Shown here one piece after another: positions 31,322 through 43,635 of a DNA stretch of 64,000 nucleotides (positions within the stretch are counted from its first letter, which is position 1; each line of letters begins with the position of its first letter). Where the stretch lies: contig OZ037867.1 in NCBI GenBank assembly GCA_964035575.1, positions 1 through 64,000 on the forward strand, written 5' to 3'. The DNA is from Rhynchopus sp. YZ270_cl-10. Lineage: Eukaryota; Euglenozoa; Diplonemea; Diplonemida; Diplonemidae. The position numbers and the translations under genes were made by a program. Under the pieces are notes generated by a model. It saw only the letters and a program-made list of their open reading frames with translations, did no database searches and was not told where the DNA came from.

Positions 31322-32345
31322 TTTTTTTTTTTTTTTTTTCTCTTTTATGTACTTGGTCTTTTTTTGTATGTGAGAATAGAAGAAAGGAAAAAGGAAGAAT
31401 GGAGTAAACAATAAAGACAATAAAATGAACAGGAAAATGGAAAAGGAAAAAGGAAATGAAAAAATGATGACCAAAAAAGGTCGGTGTTTCAAGTTTTAGT
31501 ATAAAAGGTGGGCGGTAAAGTAAAGTAAGTGGCCACTTCCTCCTAAACAAAACAAGAAACTGCATCGTGTGTTTGTTTTTTATTCTTTTAAATCAATTTG
31601 AATACACAGGCGTCACACTTATGGGGCAAAAAAAGGAAAAAAAGAAGACCTAATCCTCCTTACTTAAAAGAAGGGAAGGGAGAATAAAAAACACACGTGC
31701 CCATTGTTTCGTTGTCTGCAGGATGTCTTGTTTTAGTGCCTCACCTGGAAAAAGAAAAATGGATTCCACTCAGTAAAAATAGCACACCTGTTGAACACAC
31801 GTCAGGCCAGGAACAGAAGAAAAGCAAACGCTTCCACGAATGGAAGCAAAAGAAAAGTGTGGTGAAAAAACCCTTTTGGCCAAGGTGGTCTTGACTCTCT
31901 GTCTACATACTTTGGGGATGCATGAAAAAATGAAACTAGATGATAGATAACAAGGAGTGTGCGAGAGTGGCCCTTCTCCAAGCTAAACAAAAAGCAAACA
32001 CCCTCCACCCATCTGATCCCGCCCACAAACACAAACAATCACGACAGAAAACAAAACAGGCAGAGGATGACCAGGGTAGGTTTTACTTGGACAGCGAACC
32101 TCTGCCTTGATTCCTCTCACGCTCAGCAGGCGAGTTGCCTCAACTCTCCAGACCTGTGCTGCAACACAGGCCTGCACCTTTAGCCGCTTTTCGCTTCATG
32201 CCCCTCATCTGGCGCACTACTAACGGGGGACGCCCCATGTAGGCACATCGGTAGGATTTCGTCTTAACATAGTTTTTTGTGTAAAAAAAAAATGAACCCC
32301 TGTAAAAAAAAAATGAACCCCTTTGTAAAAAAAAAATGAACCCCT
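31322..32345 (-). mobile_element. A-tailed non-autonomous unit, minus copy
   Basis: Inverted copy of 29856-30985. Its tail is the T run 31322-31339 and the inverted module follows to about 31525. The body matches the plus copy throughout (for example CATGTAGGCACATCGGTAGG and its complement at 30040), with scattered differences. Its head is three GGGGTTCATTTTTT units (32280-32345). With the plus copy it forms a palindrome of about 2.5 kb, so a foldback element is the alternative reading. Confidence 0.65.
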
Positions 32346-32492
32346 CACCATTCGCCACATCAGCGACAGCAAGGCCAGTAGGGACAAGGACAGCATGCCC
32401 AAAGGCATCCCGATCCAACGAGTCCACCTACAGCGTGCTGCCACACGGTACACCTCCAAGAGAAGAAACCAGCCAAGTGGGCGCGCGACACC
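32346..32492 (-). mobile_element. LINE-A-related fragment
   Basis: About 147 bp matching LINE-A 2590-2735, the hydrophobic segment: it reads IGMPLGMLSLSLLALLSLMW against IGMAFGMLVVSLLVLLSLLW. It overlaps in LINE coordinates with the copy at 27618-29855, so it derives from another insertion. Broken at both ends. Confidence 0.8.
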
Positions 32493-32823
32493 TGCCTGTG
32501 TGTGTGTTTCATTGGTTTCATCAAATGTATTGAAAAAAGTGTCACTTGTTCCCTCACCCCCTTTCTTGTAGTTGTTTGATGCGTTGACGAGTACTCACTC
32601 ACACACTATAAATCACCTGTTGGGTGGTGGTGTTGCGGAGCCTGGTGGGGTGAGTGAAACGCCGTGACACTTTCCGCTCACAAAGTAGTGTGTGTAAAAA
32701 ACAATAAAATGGCAATTCTTATTTTCCCCAAAAAAGAGAATGAAGTTAGTTTGGAAGCAAGATGGTATCGATAAGGAAATTATGCTATTACACACTATCG
32801 TATCTAGGGCGGCTGTACGTAGT
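32493..32823 (-). other. 3' flank of the glutathione transferase gene
   Basis: No gene seen. Unique sequence with a short GT run. It marks the border between the repeat block and the host genes. Confidence 0.6.
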
Positions 32824-33762
32824 CTAGTAGTCCTCGGGCTTGAAGTCGTCCTTGCTGTGCCTCTCTTCAACAGCATTTTCAGAGAAGCCGTTGACACGCG
32901 AGCCACGTCGCACAGCAGAGCGCTTCTCAAGATTTTCGATCCAACGCGTCACGTTCATGTAGGAGTCCAGATTGAGGAACTTCTCGGCACCGTAGCCAAG
33001 GTCGATGCACCTGATCCACGGGAAGATGGCCATGTCGACAATGCTGTACTCTCCACACACAAAGTCCTTCCCTTCAAGCTGCTTGTCCAGCACGTCCAGC
33101 TGGCGCTTCGTCTCCATTGAGTACCTGTTCACAGCGTACTCAATGTGCACAGGTGCGTACTTGTAGAAGTGCCCAAACCCACCTCCAATGAAGGGCGCTC
33201 CCCCCATCTGCCACATCACCCAGTTCAGCACCTCTGTGCGCTTGCGGATGTCCGACACAGGGGGGAGGAACTTCCCGTACTTCTCTGCAAGGTAGACAAG
33301 GATCGACCCAGACTCGAAGACACGTAGCGGCTCGCCACTGCCGTCCTCCACGCCGTAGTCGTACATCGCAGGGATCTTCGAGTTCGGGTTCACCGCCACA
33401 AACCCGCTTGTGAACTGCTTCCCCGAAAGCGGGATTTTCCACGCATCGTACTCAACACCAAGCTCCTCAAGAAGGATCGTCACCTTGATGCCGTTCGGCG
33501 TGCCAAGCGAGTACAGCTGCAGCGGGTGCTCCCCCTTTGGCAGAGCCTCCTCCTCGCGTGCACCTGCCGTGGGTTTGTTGAGCCCTGCGAACGGCCCCTC
33601 TCCAGCAGTAGGCTCCACCCACACCTCGGGCACGACGTACGACTCGGGAAGGGTCGGCTTCGATGTGCTCACATCAACAGTGTTGTACCTGACCTGCAGC
33701 GCAGCGGCAACTGACCTCCCAGGCACTGCCAAACGAGCGCTAGCCTTCAGAAGAGATGCCAT
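32824..33762 (-). CDS. YghU/Nu-class glutathione transferase (disulfide-bond oxidoreductase), possibly mitochondrial
   Basis: A 312-residue protein that follows bacterial YghU closely: FAGLNKPTAG (Asn62), HPLQLYSLGTPNGIKV (79-94), VNPNSKIPA, RVFESGSILVYLAEK, GGGFGHFYKYAP and the C-terminal ERHSKDDF. In that family the N-terminal thioredoxin fold binds two glutathiones and reduces disulfides; the Asn after FA and the SLGTPNG loop contact glutathione. Residues 1-28 are extra relative to YghU and rich in Ala, Arg and Ser with no acid until Asp30, as in a mitochondrial presequence. The ATG follows CTTCCACAG by about 25 nt. No intron. Close likeness to a bacterial family suggests old transfer, but YghU-type proteins also occur in other eukaryotes. 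Confidence 0.9.
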   Translation of the reverse strand: MASLLKASARLAVPGRSVAAALQVRYNTVDVSTSKPTLPESYVVPEVWVEPTAGEGPFAGLNKPTAGAREEEALPKGEHPLQLYSLGTPNGIKVTILLEELGVEYDAWKIPLSGKQFTSGFVAVNPNSKIPAMYDYGVEDGSGEPLRVFESGSILVYLAEKYGKFLPPVSDIRKRTEVLNWVMWQMGGAPFIGGGFGHFYKYAPVHIEYAVNRYSMETKRQLDVLDKQLEGKDFVCGEYSIVDMAIFPWIRCIDLGYGAEKFLNLDSYMNVTRWIENLEKRSAVRRGSRVNGFSENAVEERHSKDDFKPEDY

Positions 33763-34480
33763 GATCGATGTGTGTGTACCCTTCCTGTGGAAGATGCATG
33801 ACGTAGTGAACCTTTGGTCACAAGGAGGAAATCGCGGGACCTTTTATTTTTTTTTTTCCAATCCTGTGGAATAGCAGGTGCCACTTGGGAAATCTCCACT
33901 TTTTTTGATGCTCTCCTCGTCAATCTTTTTCTTGCGCTCATTTTTGCTTTTCTTATTAAATTTTGATTCCTTCTTTCCGCAAATGCACAAATGCTCTGCG
34001 TTATTTTTCTTCATTTAAATTTGTCTTTTGTTGTTGTTTTTGTTTGTTTTTGTTTGTTTGTTTTTTTTATATATTCTGTCCTCCTGGATTTTGCCACAAG
34101 CTATTTTGGGCTCAGTTGTATCTTGCAACACACGGCTAGTTCAGGTGCAAACAAAGAGTCCCAAATCGAGTAAAAAAAGCGCCACACCTACCTAACCAAA
34201 GTAAAGCACACGCTTCCACTCTGAAAATAATATTACGGAAGAAGAGAGCGTGCAACCAAATCGAACTAAACCCTGCGCCACACATATTACGTTGTCTTGC
34301 CCGTTGTCCCACCCTGTGATAAAGTAGAGGTGGGACCCCAAAAAGAAACGAGCATCGTTCAAAACAAAAACGTGTGCTGTTTTTGCCTTGCCTTCACATT
34401 ACTCCGCATCACCAGCTACCCGCCCCAACCCCCTCGTTTTATAGTTTTGTTCAGATTTAGGTTGATTTTGCAACATTGGC
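33763..34480. other. Intergenic region between GST and GCN1
   Basis: About 720 bp, T-rich on plus (for example a GTTTTTGTTTGTTTG run near 34035), with no gene. On minus it contains the GCN1 3' end and the GST leader. Confidence 0.6.
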
Positions 34481-37400
34481 TCACATCTCGTCCTCTCTCT
34501 TGTCGTCCTGGCATTCGGCACAGGTCTCCCACTCCTCGTACTCCATGACGGCAAGGGTGTCCTTCACCTTGTTGATCGGCGCGTGGAACTTAGCGGGGAC
34601 GTGTGCCAAGAGCTTCTCAAGGGTAACACGCAGGGTGTCCTCAAGATGCTGTGTGAACTGTCTGTCGCCCTCTACCACCACCTCTCCCAGCTTGCACAGA
34701 GCAGCCGAGAGCTTGAGAACCTCAGACAACTCGATCTCCTCAATGCCGTTAGATGCGAGAGCGTTGCACGCGCAGATTGTTGTGTACCTCTGGTCGGCAT
34801 CCGCCAGCTTCGGCAGCACAGACAGTGCATCCTGCACAAACTTGACGTAATCCTGGTGGAAGAAGCCAGGCTTGCCCGCACAGCGCAGCAGCAGACCCTC
34901 CCACCCAGACATTCCGAGGGCAATCATCGCGCCGCCCTGCGAAACGGCGTCTGTGGTCTGGTCGATCACCTTCCTCACAATGTCCTGGTCCTGCACAAGT
35001 CCGGCAAGCACACCGCACGCCTTACCAACGGCGATTGCGTGACGCACGTTTGCCACACGGTTGAACAACGGGAGGATGTTTTCTGTACACTTCGTGATGA
35101 CAAGCTTGCCGAGCTCTGCATCCGGGCGGGCGCTGAGGCAAAGGGTGATACCTCTGAGAAGCGCAGTCTGGATGGCGGGGTGGGCATTCTTGGTCTCGAA
35201 GATGAGCGAGTTCAAGGTGGGGTCCAGCTTCGGCTCCTGGAAGTTCATGAGCACCCACAAACTCCTGAGAGCAGCACGACGGACGTCGGGGTCGCTGTTG
35301 TTGAGGTTCTTCGGGAACGCGTTTTGAAGCATGACAATGAACTGCTTTGCGGAGGTGCCCACCTTCTTGATGCACGCACTGATGCACGTAAGCATCGCAA
35401 CCTTTGTTGTGCTTGGCATGGCTTCGTTCATCTTCCTGATCATCGGACCCATGATGTCACCCACGCACGCCTTGATCGTGTCCACGGTGACCATCTCAAT
35501 GACTTCCAGCACTCCGTTTGCGGCGTATTCACGCTGTTCGGGACTTCCACTCTGCAGCGGCTTCGTGTAGAAGCTCAGCACAGACCAGAGACCGAGGCTC
35601 TTCTTGTCGCCCTCCGCGTTCGTAAGGTCGAGGGCAGGCAGCTTGCAGTTGCTTGTGAGCGAACCCATCGACGCGGTGGAGAGCGCACCGTGCACAGTGT
35701 CCGTGAACTCCATCAGGACGCCGCTGTTCTCAAGCATCTCCCCGACGTTGATCATGGCAGCCAGGGCCGCACGCTGCACGTCTTCGTTCAGGTCACCGTA
35801 CAACCTAATGACGTTCTGGATGAACGGCACGTTGAACTCAGAAAGGTCCGTCTGTGGAGGGTTGTGGTTGCAAAACAATATAATAAGGTACATACAGTGC
35901 ACTGCACGAGGGCGCCGATGATACCCGCGCCTCCCTTTCTTTCCTCTGCGGATGAGCTTTGCACGAGCTGTGTGTGGGGGCGGTGTGTGGGTTGCAATAC
36001 ACCCGCAATGACATACATTACGCAGCTCTCCCATGATGTTGTACAGGTCCTCGGACTCTGCGAAGGACACAACGGCCTCGAGAGCAGCCACCACCTGGTC
36101 CATGTGCTCCAGGTCCGACTGTGCGAGTGTCGTGCAGAACACTGGCACCAACTCCACAATGTGCACACAGATGTTCTCCTCTGTGGGTGGTGAAAGGGTA
36201 AGGACAAACAACAAAGACAAGCATACCTGCAATGAGAGCCACCTGCTCCAGCCCCCTGGACAGGTTCTCTGTGAGTGCACCCGCCTTCGTGAAGGTCGGG
36301 ATAAGCTGCTGGAGCACCGCCCTCGGGCGCATCTTGACCATCTCCAAGGTACCCGCCATGGCCTGTTTGGTGTTCGTTGTTGTAAATATGATAAGGGCAA
36401 CAACATACCTGCTCGTCGTTGGACACGATGGCGTCAATCAGGTTGTTCATGAGGTTCTCAATCGCACGTCCTCCGAAGTTCTTGAAGAGCAGATCGAACG
36501 CCTGACCGGCCTCCTCACGCACCTGTTGTGTTGATGTGTTGATGTGGTGTGGTTTGTTTTGAGTTCCATACGTCTGAGTCCTCGTCCTTGATTGCCTTGA
36601 CAATGCTTGGCGTGATCGTGCCAGAGTACGTCGCCAGCTGCGAGCGCGAGATGCAACGCACCACCTCCTTGAATCCAAGGGTCGCACCCATCCTGGTCTG
36701 CACGCTGTTGTTCTCGCTGAGCCCGTCCGACAGCACGGGGATGATGAACGGCAGGAAGCCGTCGCCCAGACGTGCGACAAGGTCTCCCACGCAGCGTCCC
36801 GCCACCTCGCGTCTCTCCGCCTGTGGAACAATGTGTGAAGTGTGAAAGAAGCCAAAAAGCTACATACGTCGTCTTCGGAGATGTACTCCACAAGCTTCGG
36901 CGTGAGGTGCTCCATGATCTTACGCAACATAGCAGGGGTGTTGTCCACAAGCGCCTTCCACACCTGTAAGGGGTTGGGGTGAAGTGAAAAAAGTAACAAA
37001 CGCGTGTACATACCTGCTTTGCATGGCGGGACACGTCGTGGATGACGTCGACGGTAAGCATGTACACTGTGGCCATGACGCCTCCCAAGACCTGCGGTCC
37101 AATGACGTCGCCAAGAGCGACAACGAGGGAGTTGGTGGTCTTGTCCTGACGCATGCGACGCAGGTCCCTGAGGGTGAGCGGGCCGGTCTTTGCCTTCTGC
37201 GGCTGGAGGTTGGTCTTGCCGCCATCTTCGTCGCTCTCCTCCGACTCCTCATCTTCCTCATCCTCCTCGCCCTCCTCGTCGTCGTCTTCGTCGTCGTCGC
37301 CGCCACGCGCGGGTGTCACCTTCATGTTCTCCGTTGCGACCCTCATCAGCAGGTCACCCAGCAGCTGCAGCGACGACAGACGCACACGCCACTCGAGGTT

Positions 37401-40400
37401 GGACAGACCCTCCTGCAGCGGCGGCAGCAGCTGGTCGAGACACTTCATACCGAACAGGTGCACCACAGTCTGTCCAGCCTTCACCGCCATGTTCCGCACA
37501 CCCTCCTGCGGGTCGGAGAGACCCACAAGCACGCAGGGCGTCATCTCCTTCAGGTACGGCTGGTAGCTCTGCCCCAGTGCGTGCGGCACGTACACCATGA
37601 CCTGCAGGTATCCCTCGCGCACGAGGTACTCTTCGTCGCGTGTCTTCTCCTGGATGTACATCAGGCACTTCTCCATCTCGTCGCCGCCGATGGAGCTGAT
37701 CACCTGCGCCACACCCTGCGCAGCACCAGAGCGCTCGACGTGCGAGTTCTTCGTGTCCTGCAGGGCGTCGAAGCACCACTCCAGCAGGCCAGGGAAGTGC
37801 TCCTCTCCGAGCGACGTGAGAAGCGACCCAAGCGCCTTGGCGGCGGTCGATCTGCAGTCGGGGAACTCATCCATGAGCACCTTCTTGAGCAGCTTGAGCA
37901 GGCCGTCGAGGTAGGGGAGGATGAGCTGCTTCTCGCGCACAAGGAGCGCAACAGACCCAATGATCTGTGCGGCCTTGAGCTTGATGCTGGAGATGCGCTC
38001 CGAGAGCCCTCTCCGCAGGACAGGCTCGATCACGGCAAGCGACGCAGCGTCGATGGCGTTGGAGAATCGTGTGTACATGAGCGCCTCGAGAGCGTTGTCG
38101 GTCTCGTGTGTCGGGTCGCGCAGTGCGTCCAGAAGCACGTTCGCGTGCGCAGCGATCTCAGGGTTGGTGATGACACCACCCACCCTACGAAGTGCCTCCC
38201 ACGCACCCAGCTGGACGTCCTTGTGGGTGTCGTTCAAGGTCTCGCAGAGGAGCGGCATGACCTTGGGCAGGGCGGCGGCAAGTTGCTTCGGTGAGCAGTA
38301 CGACATCTGTCCAAGCAGGTTCAGGGCACTCACCTTCTGGCGCCAGTTCTCCGTGTCGAAGGAGGCAATCAGCGGCGGCAGGATCTGGCGCACACCAAAG
38401 TGCGAAAGCGACTTCATCATCGCAGCACTGCACTCGTCAGCAGCCTTCTTCACATTGCCTGGCTCAGAGAAGGCGCGCACAACGTCACCAATGCTGTCGA
38501 TCACATACGGCTCGTACAGCCCGTCCAGCCTCTCGCAGAATACGGAGTACGCCGCAAGCGCACCTTCCTTGCCGTATCCGGTCTTCCCGTTGAGGGCTCC
38601 CCTGAGCGAGTCGAGGATGCCCAGTTCGTGCAGCTGCGGCAGGTGCAGGCCCCGGACAATACCTGCAAGGATATGTGCCTGCGAGCGGCGCACCTGGAAG
38701 GGTGCAGCGCCCTTGACGATCTTTTCGATGGACTTCTTGACAAGCTCCTCCTTACGTGCGGTGACCTGGTCCAGGGTGATGACAGTCGTCATCGTCTCGA
38801 ACACAGAGAGCGCAACGGCACTGGAGGGTGTGTTCGCAATCTCGACAAGCTTCGTCGCAAGCTCGGCAAGGTGCTCGGACTTCTCCATCTTGGACGCAAG
38901 CGTGCCCATCACAACAACAATGCTTGCGGTGTACGACTCGCGGATCACTGCCGTCAGCGCACCCGGCGCGCCTGCAGGCCCCAGCGTCGTGTTGGGTCCG
39001 TTCTTGAAGTGGTTCTGGAGCGTCGGGAGGATGCTCTCTGCGTGCTGCCGTCCGTGCGTCGCAACCATCTTCTGCAGTGCAGTGAGGAACACATCGCGCA
39101 CCTCCTCGAGCACGTCCGCCAATGCACGCATGCAGGAGAACTTTGTGATGAGCGCACAGTGCTCCGCCTCCATGATCGGGATAAGCGCTGTGATACCCGC
39201 AGCAACACCTCTCCTGGAGGGGTCCTGGAGGGTCTTGGGTGCCATCTGCTGCTCCTTGTGGCCGAGCTGTGCGTCGAAGGCACGGAACATCTGCTGCATC
39301 AGCAGCTTCTTCGAGTCGGGGAACTTCTCTGCAGCCTTGGCCATGGTGGCGGCGATGCTGGAGCACACATCATCCTGATCGTAGATGATGCGCGGCACGA
39401 GCACGTCGATGTAGTCGGCGCCAATCTCCAGGCCGTGTGTATCCCACGCATCCTGTGCCTTGCGCGACACACTACGGTTCAGGTCGTGCGTGCAGCACTG
39501 AAGGTGGTAGCGTGTCGACGCAGGCGCCGTGGGCATCGCCCTGTAGTTCTTCGCGGCCGTGCATGCGGCCTCACGCACGATGGGAGCCCTGTGCAGCATG
39601 CCTTCCGTGATGGGGCCAAGCTCGTTCACCGCAAGGTTCTCGGCAAGCACTGTAAGCGCAGAGATCCCCATCTTCGAGAGCGTCGGTGTTCTGTCGATGA
39701 GACTGATGAGCGATGCGCTGACCTCCTCCTTGTGTGGGAGGTCGGGCGTACCGCAGTTCGTCGAGGTCAGTGCAAGAGTCTGCTGCTGGCAGATGATCCC
39801 GAACGACGCGAAGTTGTGTGTGTGCATCGCCACAGCCTCGATGACAGGGAAGAGGAGCGAGAAGGACGGTGGTGGGAGCAGCCCCGTGCACACGGTACGC
39901 AGACGCTTCATCAGGTTCTCCACCATCCCGATGACCTCCGTCTTGTACTCCTTCTTGCCACATTCGCGGGAGCTGCGGCGTCCCACAACCATCTCATACG
40001 TGGCGTTGGTGATGGTGTTCGAGAGTGCGCGCAGCTCGAGCATGGGTGTGGAATTGCCCAGCCACTCGAATGTCTCAGATGCTCTCAGAAGGGACTGCTT
40101 CACAGTGACGTGACGCCAGATGTACGCGATCGAGGGGATCACGGACGGCAGGCACGCGTGCACAGCAGCGCTGTTGCGCGAGTCCCTGCAGACTTCAATC
40201 AGCGCGGACAGCATTCCGTTCAGCAGCTGCCTCTCGCGGTGCACGCTCTTCTGCATGTCTGTGAAGCGTGCGCGTGTCTCCGCGCGTGCCTTTGCGACCT
40301 TGGGCTCTTCAATGCCGCGCTCGGCGTTCTTCTTCGCAATCATCTGGCGCTCCCACTCCTCGTCCTCGTGGCTGTAGAGACCCTTCTGCGTCTTGTCTCT

Positions 40401-43133
40401 CTTCACGTTCTGGTGCTCGGCCTTCTTGAACCTGGGCACAACGTCGTCGTCCTCAAGCTGCTTCTGCACTGCGCTGTCGAAAGCCTCCTTCGTCGCACAC
40501 TCGCCAATCTTGATCTCGAGCGGCGTCAGTGCCTTCAGCTTGTCTGACTGGTTTCTGATCATCTCTGCCAGCAGCGGGCGCAGCGGCTCCTCACCCTCTG
40601 CAGGTGCAGGACGGTCCTCGTCAAGCGTCTCTCTCAGCGCGTCTGCTCCGGAGTGCAGCGTGATGAAGGTGAGCGCACGGGCGGCGGCAACACGGCAGAA
40701 CTCTCTGTCCTGCGAGGACTCGAGAGCAGAGAGAAGAGCGTCGCGCACAGCCTTCCTGTTCTTGTGGAGGAAATGGCCTGCCTTGTAGGAGTCCGACATG
40801 CGCTGTGGCACGAAGTCCACACCGAAGATGCGTGTGAACGTGTTCGTGTCCATCTTCTTGCGGTACAGCGCCAGGTGCGGGCTCGTGCACTCCCAGAAGT
40901 TCCCAATCGTGCCACTTACGTCCGCGTGTCCTGCAGTGAACACAACCTCGGCCACCAGGTGCTCCGTCATCACGTCGGCCTGCTCAAAGAGCTCGTTCAC
41001 AATGAGCGTGAACACACCTGCCGCAGCCGGGTCCTCCCTTCTGTCGGTGTCCTTCTCGCCAAGCACAACAGTGCCGTCCATCTGCTCCGCAAGGTTCCAC
41101 AGTGCGTGGCGCTCCTTGCCAAACTTGTTCTTGTCGACGATGAGCGGGTGAACTGCGTCCTTCACGTCCTTGGCACCCTTGGCAGGCTTGGGTGCAGGCT
41201 TGGCACCCTTCTTACCTGCCGGCTTGGCGGCAGCCTTGGGGGAGTGTGCCGCCTCCTGCTTCTGAGGCGCGTTGCCCCACAGCACGATGAGGAGGGCCGT
41301 CCAGAAGGAGTTGAGCAGCTTCGGGTCGGCCTTGATGGCAGCGGAGATGGCTTCCATGGCTTCCTTGCGGACAACCTGCTTGGGGTGCGTGGCAGCGAGG
41401 ACAAGACCCTTGATGGGCCCCAGGTCGCGTGCGGCGCTGTAGCCGGGAGCAGGCTTGCTGATGGGCGGGAGGAAGCGTTGGCAGCCCTTGATCGCACAGG
41501 ACAGCTGCCACGTCTCGGTAAGCTTCCTGAAGTTCTCGACAGAGAAGAGGTGTGGCTGCATCCCGAGGCAGCCCTCCTTGTACCACTCTGCTGTCGGGGG
41601 CAGGTCCACAACGGAGAGCACCATGAGTGCGCCGACACGCGAGGACAGCTTCTTCTCAGACTCGCCGCACAGCTTGAGGAGGTCACCCTGCAGCTCCTTC
41701 ATCTTCTTTGCGTCGGCAACCTCGATGTGGTGTGCCATCGCAAGCACGAGGTGGCGCACGTTCTCCTCGGTGTTCGTGTGGCCCTCCTTCATCACGTTCC
41801 CGATGAAGTCCGGCACGACCTTGCCCTCGCGGATGCAGGTGCCGATTAGCTCGTAGAGCGTGGCAGAGGGGGCAAGCGACTTCACTGCTGGGTACAGGTG
41901 CTTCGAGACAGACTTGCTTGCTTCGACGCGCAGGTCTGTGTTCGCAAAGAGGTCAGGCACAACGTCGCGCAGGGTGGCGACAGAGATGTTACGCTCCTCC
42001 GTCGACTTGGAGTCCTTGATCGTCTTGCACAGCAGCGAGATCACGTAGTCGCGCACCTCCGTGTCCAGCACGTTGCGCAGCACAGACCCGATCGCACGCC
42101 GTGCGCATGCCTTCTGCGACGCGTCATTCAGCGCCTTCACGGACGGCTCAAGCAGTGGCTTCACAATCGCCCCCACACCAGACAGATTGTTCGAGAAGAT
42201 CTGCAGCAACGCACTCAGCGGGCCCATCACGGTTTCGATGGCACGCTTCGCCTCTGCCGCCATGGACGTAAAGATGGCAGTCACCTGCGATGCGTCTGCA
42301 TCCTCGAGCTTCACCTGCAGCGACTCGACGTACAGCCACATACGCTCGTTGCGCGACTTGCAGCACTTCTCAAGCACCTGAACCACCTGCGCCGTCTGCC
42401 CCTTAGCCCCCTTGCCGAGACGTGTCGTCGCAAGCACCACAGGCAGGAACGCCAAGGGCTCCTTCGCCGCAAGTGCCTCCTTCATGATGTGCGGCACCAG
42501 GGCGGGGAAGCTGCTCAGCCAGCCAGAGATGAGCGAGCTTTCCGGAAGCAGCTCCGTTACGAGGCTGCAGATCGTGTGGAGGAGACGCTTTGCGCTGGGC
42601 TGGGCGAGCACCTCGTCTGTGACCTGCGTCTGCACCTTGACGCCGTGGAGCACACGCGTCTCCTTGTAGAGCTTTCTGTCTGCCTCAGTGTGGCGCGTCT
42701 TGCCGGAGTGCGAGGTCTGGCATTTGTTACGTGTTGCGCGCACTGCGAAGAGGACACGTGGACCGCGTGCACGGCACACACCGGAGAGGAGATGGCAGAG
42801 CGAGAGGAGGTGCGTTTTGGTGGGTGTCTGCACGCGCTCGTACAGCTGCAGCACGGCGTCGCAGAAGGCCTCCACCTTTGCCGCACGGTCGTCGCCTGTG
42901 GAGACGAGCCCGCCGATTGCCTCGAACAATTCCGACAGACGGCGGTCCGACTTCCCCCATGAAGTGCCGTTCAGTGCCGACAGCAGCACTCCAATAAGCG
43001 CCTTCGCCTCGTCCACCACAAGCCCATCCGTCTCACGCTGCCTCAGCAAGGCAACCAGGGTGCTCTCGATCTCGTCAAGACGCTCGCCATAGTGCGGCGA
43101 CGTGAGGGACGCGATGATCTTCGAACGCTTCAT
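34481..43133 (-). CDS. GCN1: GCN1, activator of the eIF2-alpha kinase GCN2 (seven exons)
   Basis: HEAT-repeat protein. In known species GCN1 sits on ribosomes and delivers the stalled/uncharged-tRNA signal to GCN2. Recognised from blocks such as ERSGAAQGVAQVISSIGG (about residue 1800) and WRVRLSSLQLLGDLL. Exons on minus: 43133-37014, 36963-36868, 36820-36572, 36522-36409, 36362-36227, 36180-36017, 35851-34481. Introns are 46-50 bp, starting GTATG and ending CAG, except the last (165 bp, itself free of stops). The exons sum to 8,250 bases, 2,749 residues, matching the usual length of about 2,670. Oddities: a Lys/Pro/Ala-rich stretch near residue 650 and an acidic insert of about 30 residues near 1945-1975. 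The N-terminal half is weakly conserved but in frame. Confidence 0.88.
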
Positions 43134-43635
43134 CGCGCCTCACAGCTGATTTCCTTTGTCTTGTTCCTGGAGTAGGAGGGTGGTGAGAAAGACGGAGGGG
43201 GGTAGAGGGGAGGGGGCACAGAGGTACAAAATTGAAGCAAAAAAGGGAAGAGGTGACAATATTTGGTTTTAGTGTAACCTTTGACGCTGCTTGCGCAATA
43301 GGTTCTAAATTTGCAAAAAAAGAAAAAAAAAAGAAAAAAAGAGAAACTTTGAAAAGAATTCATGTAAGGACGAAGATCTCCTTTTTGGGGTAAACACCAC
43401 AGCGGGCATTAGAAAAGGCTGCGAGAAGAGGGTCAAAAAAAAAAAAAACTGACCCTCCCGCATGATGATTTGCGAGAAATGAGGAACAGTTTAAACAAGT
43501 GAACACGCCACACACCCACACTAGGAAATGTTCCGCTCTCAGGAACCACCTACCACTGCTTTGCAATACAATATTCCGCAGAACCATCCATAATCTCATC
43601 CATAATCTTGATCAACACTGGGAGCGACACGCACC
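43134..43635. other. Intergenic region upstream of GCN1
   Basis: About 500 bp with an A-rich stretch (43315-43350) and an A run near 43437. No gene. It contains the GCN1 splice acceptor listed separately. Confidence 0.6.
43167..43168 (-). promoter_or_regulatory. Probable trans-splice acceptor of GCN1
   Basis: On minus, CACCACCCTCCTACTCCAG ends here, giving a 33-base leader before the ATG. No donor is visible close upstream. Confidence 0.45.

Noticed and set aside
38400-40547. 715-residue frame antisense to GCN1
   Set aside because: Shadow of the GC-rich third positions of GCN1; no recognisable domain.
42680-42730. Possible 51-bp in-frame intron in the N-terminal part of GCN1
   Set aside because: The donor would be GTAACA, unlike the GTATG of all other introns, and the frame is open without removal; left as coding but not excluded.
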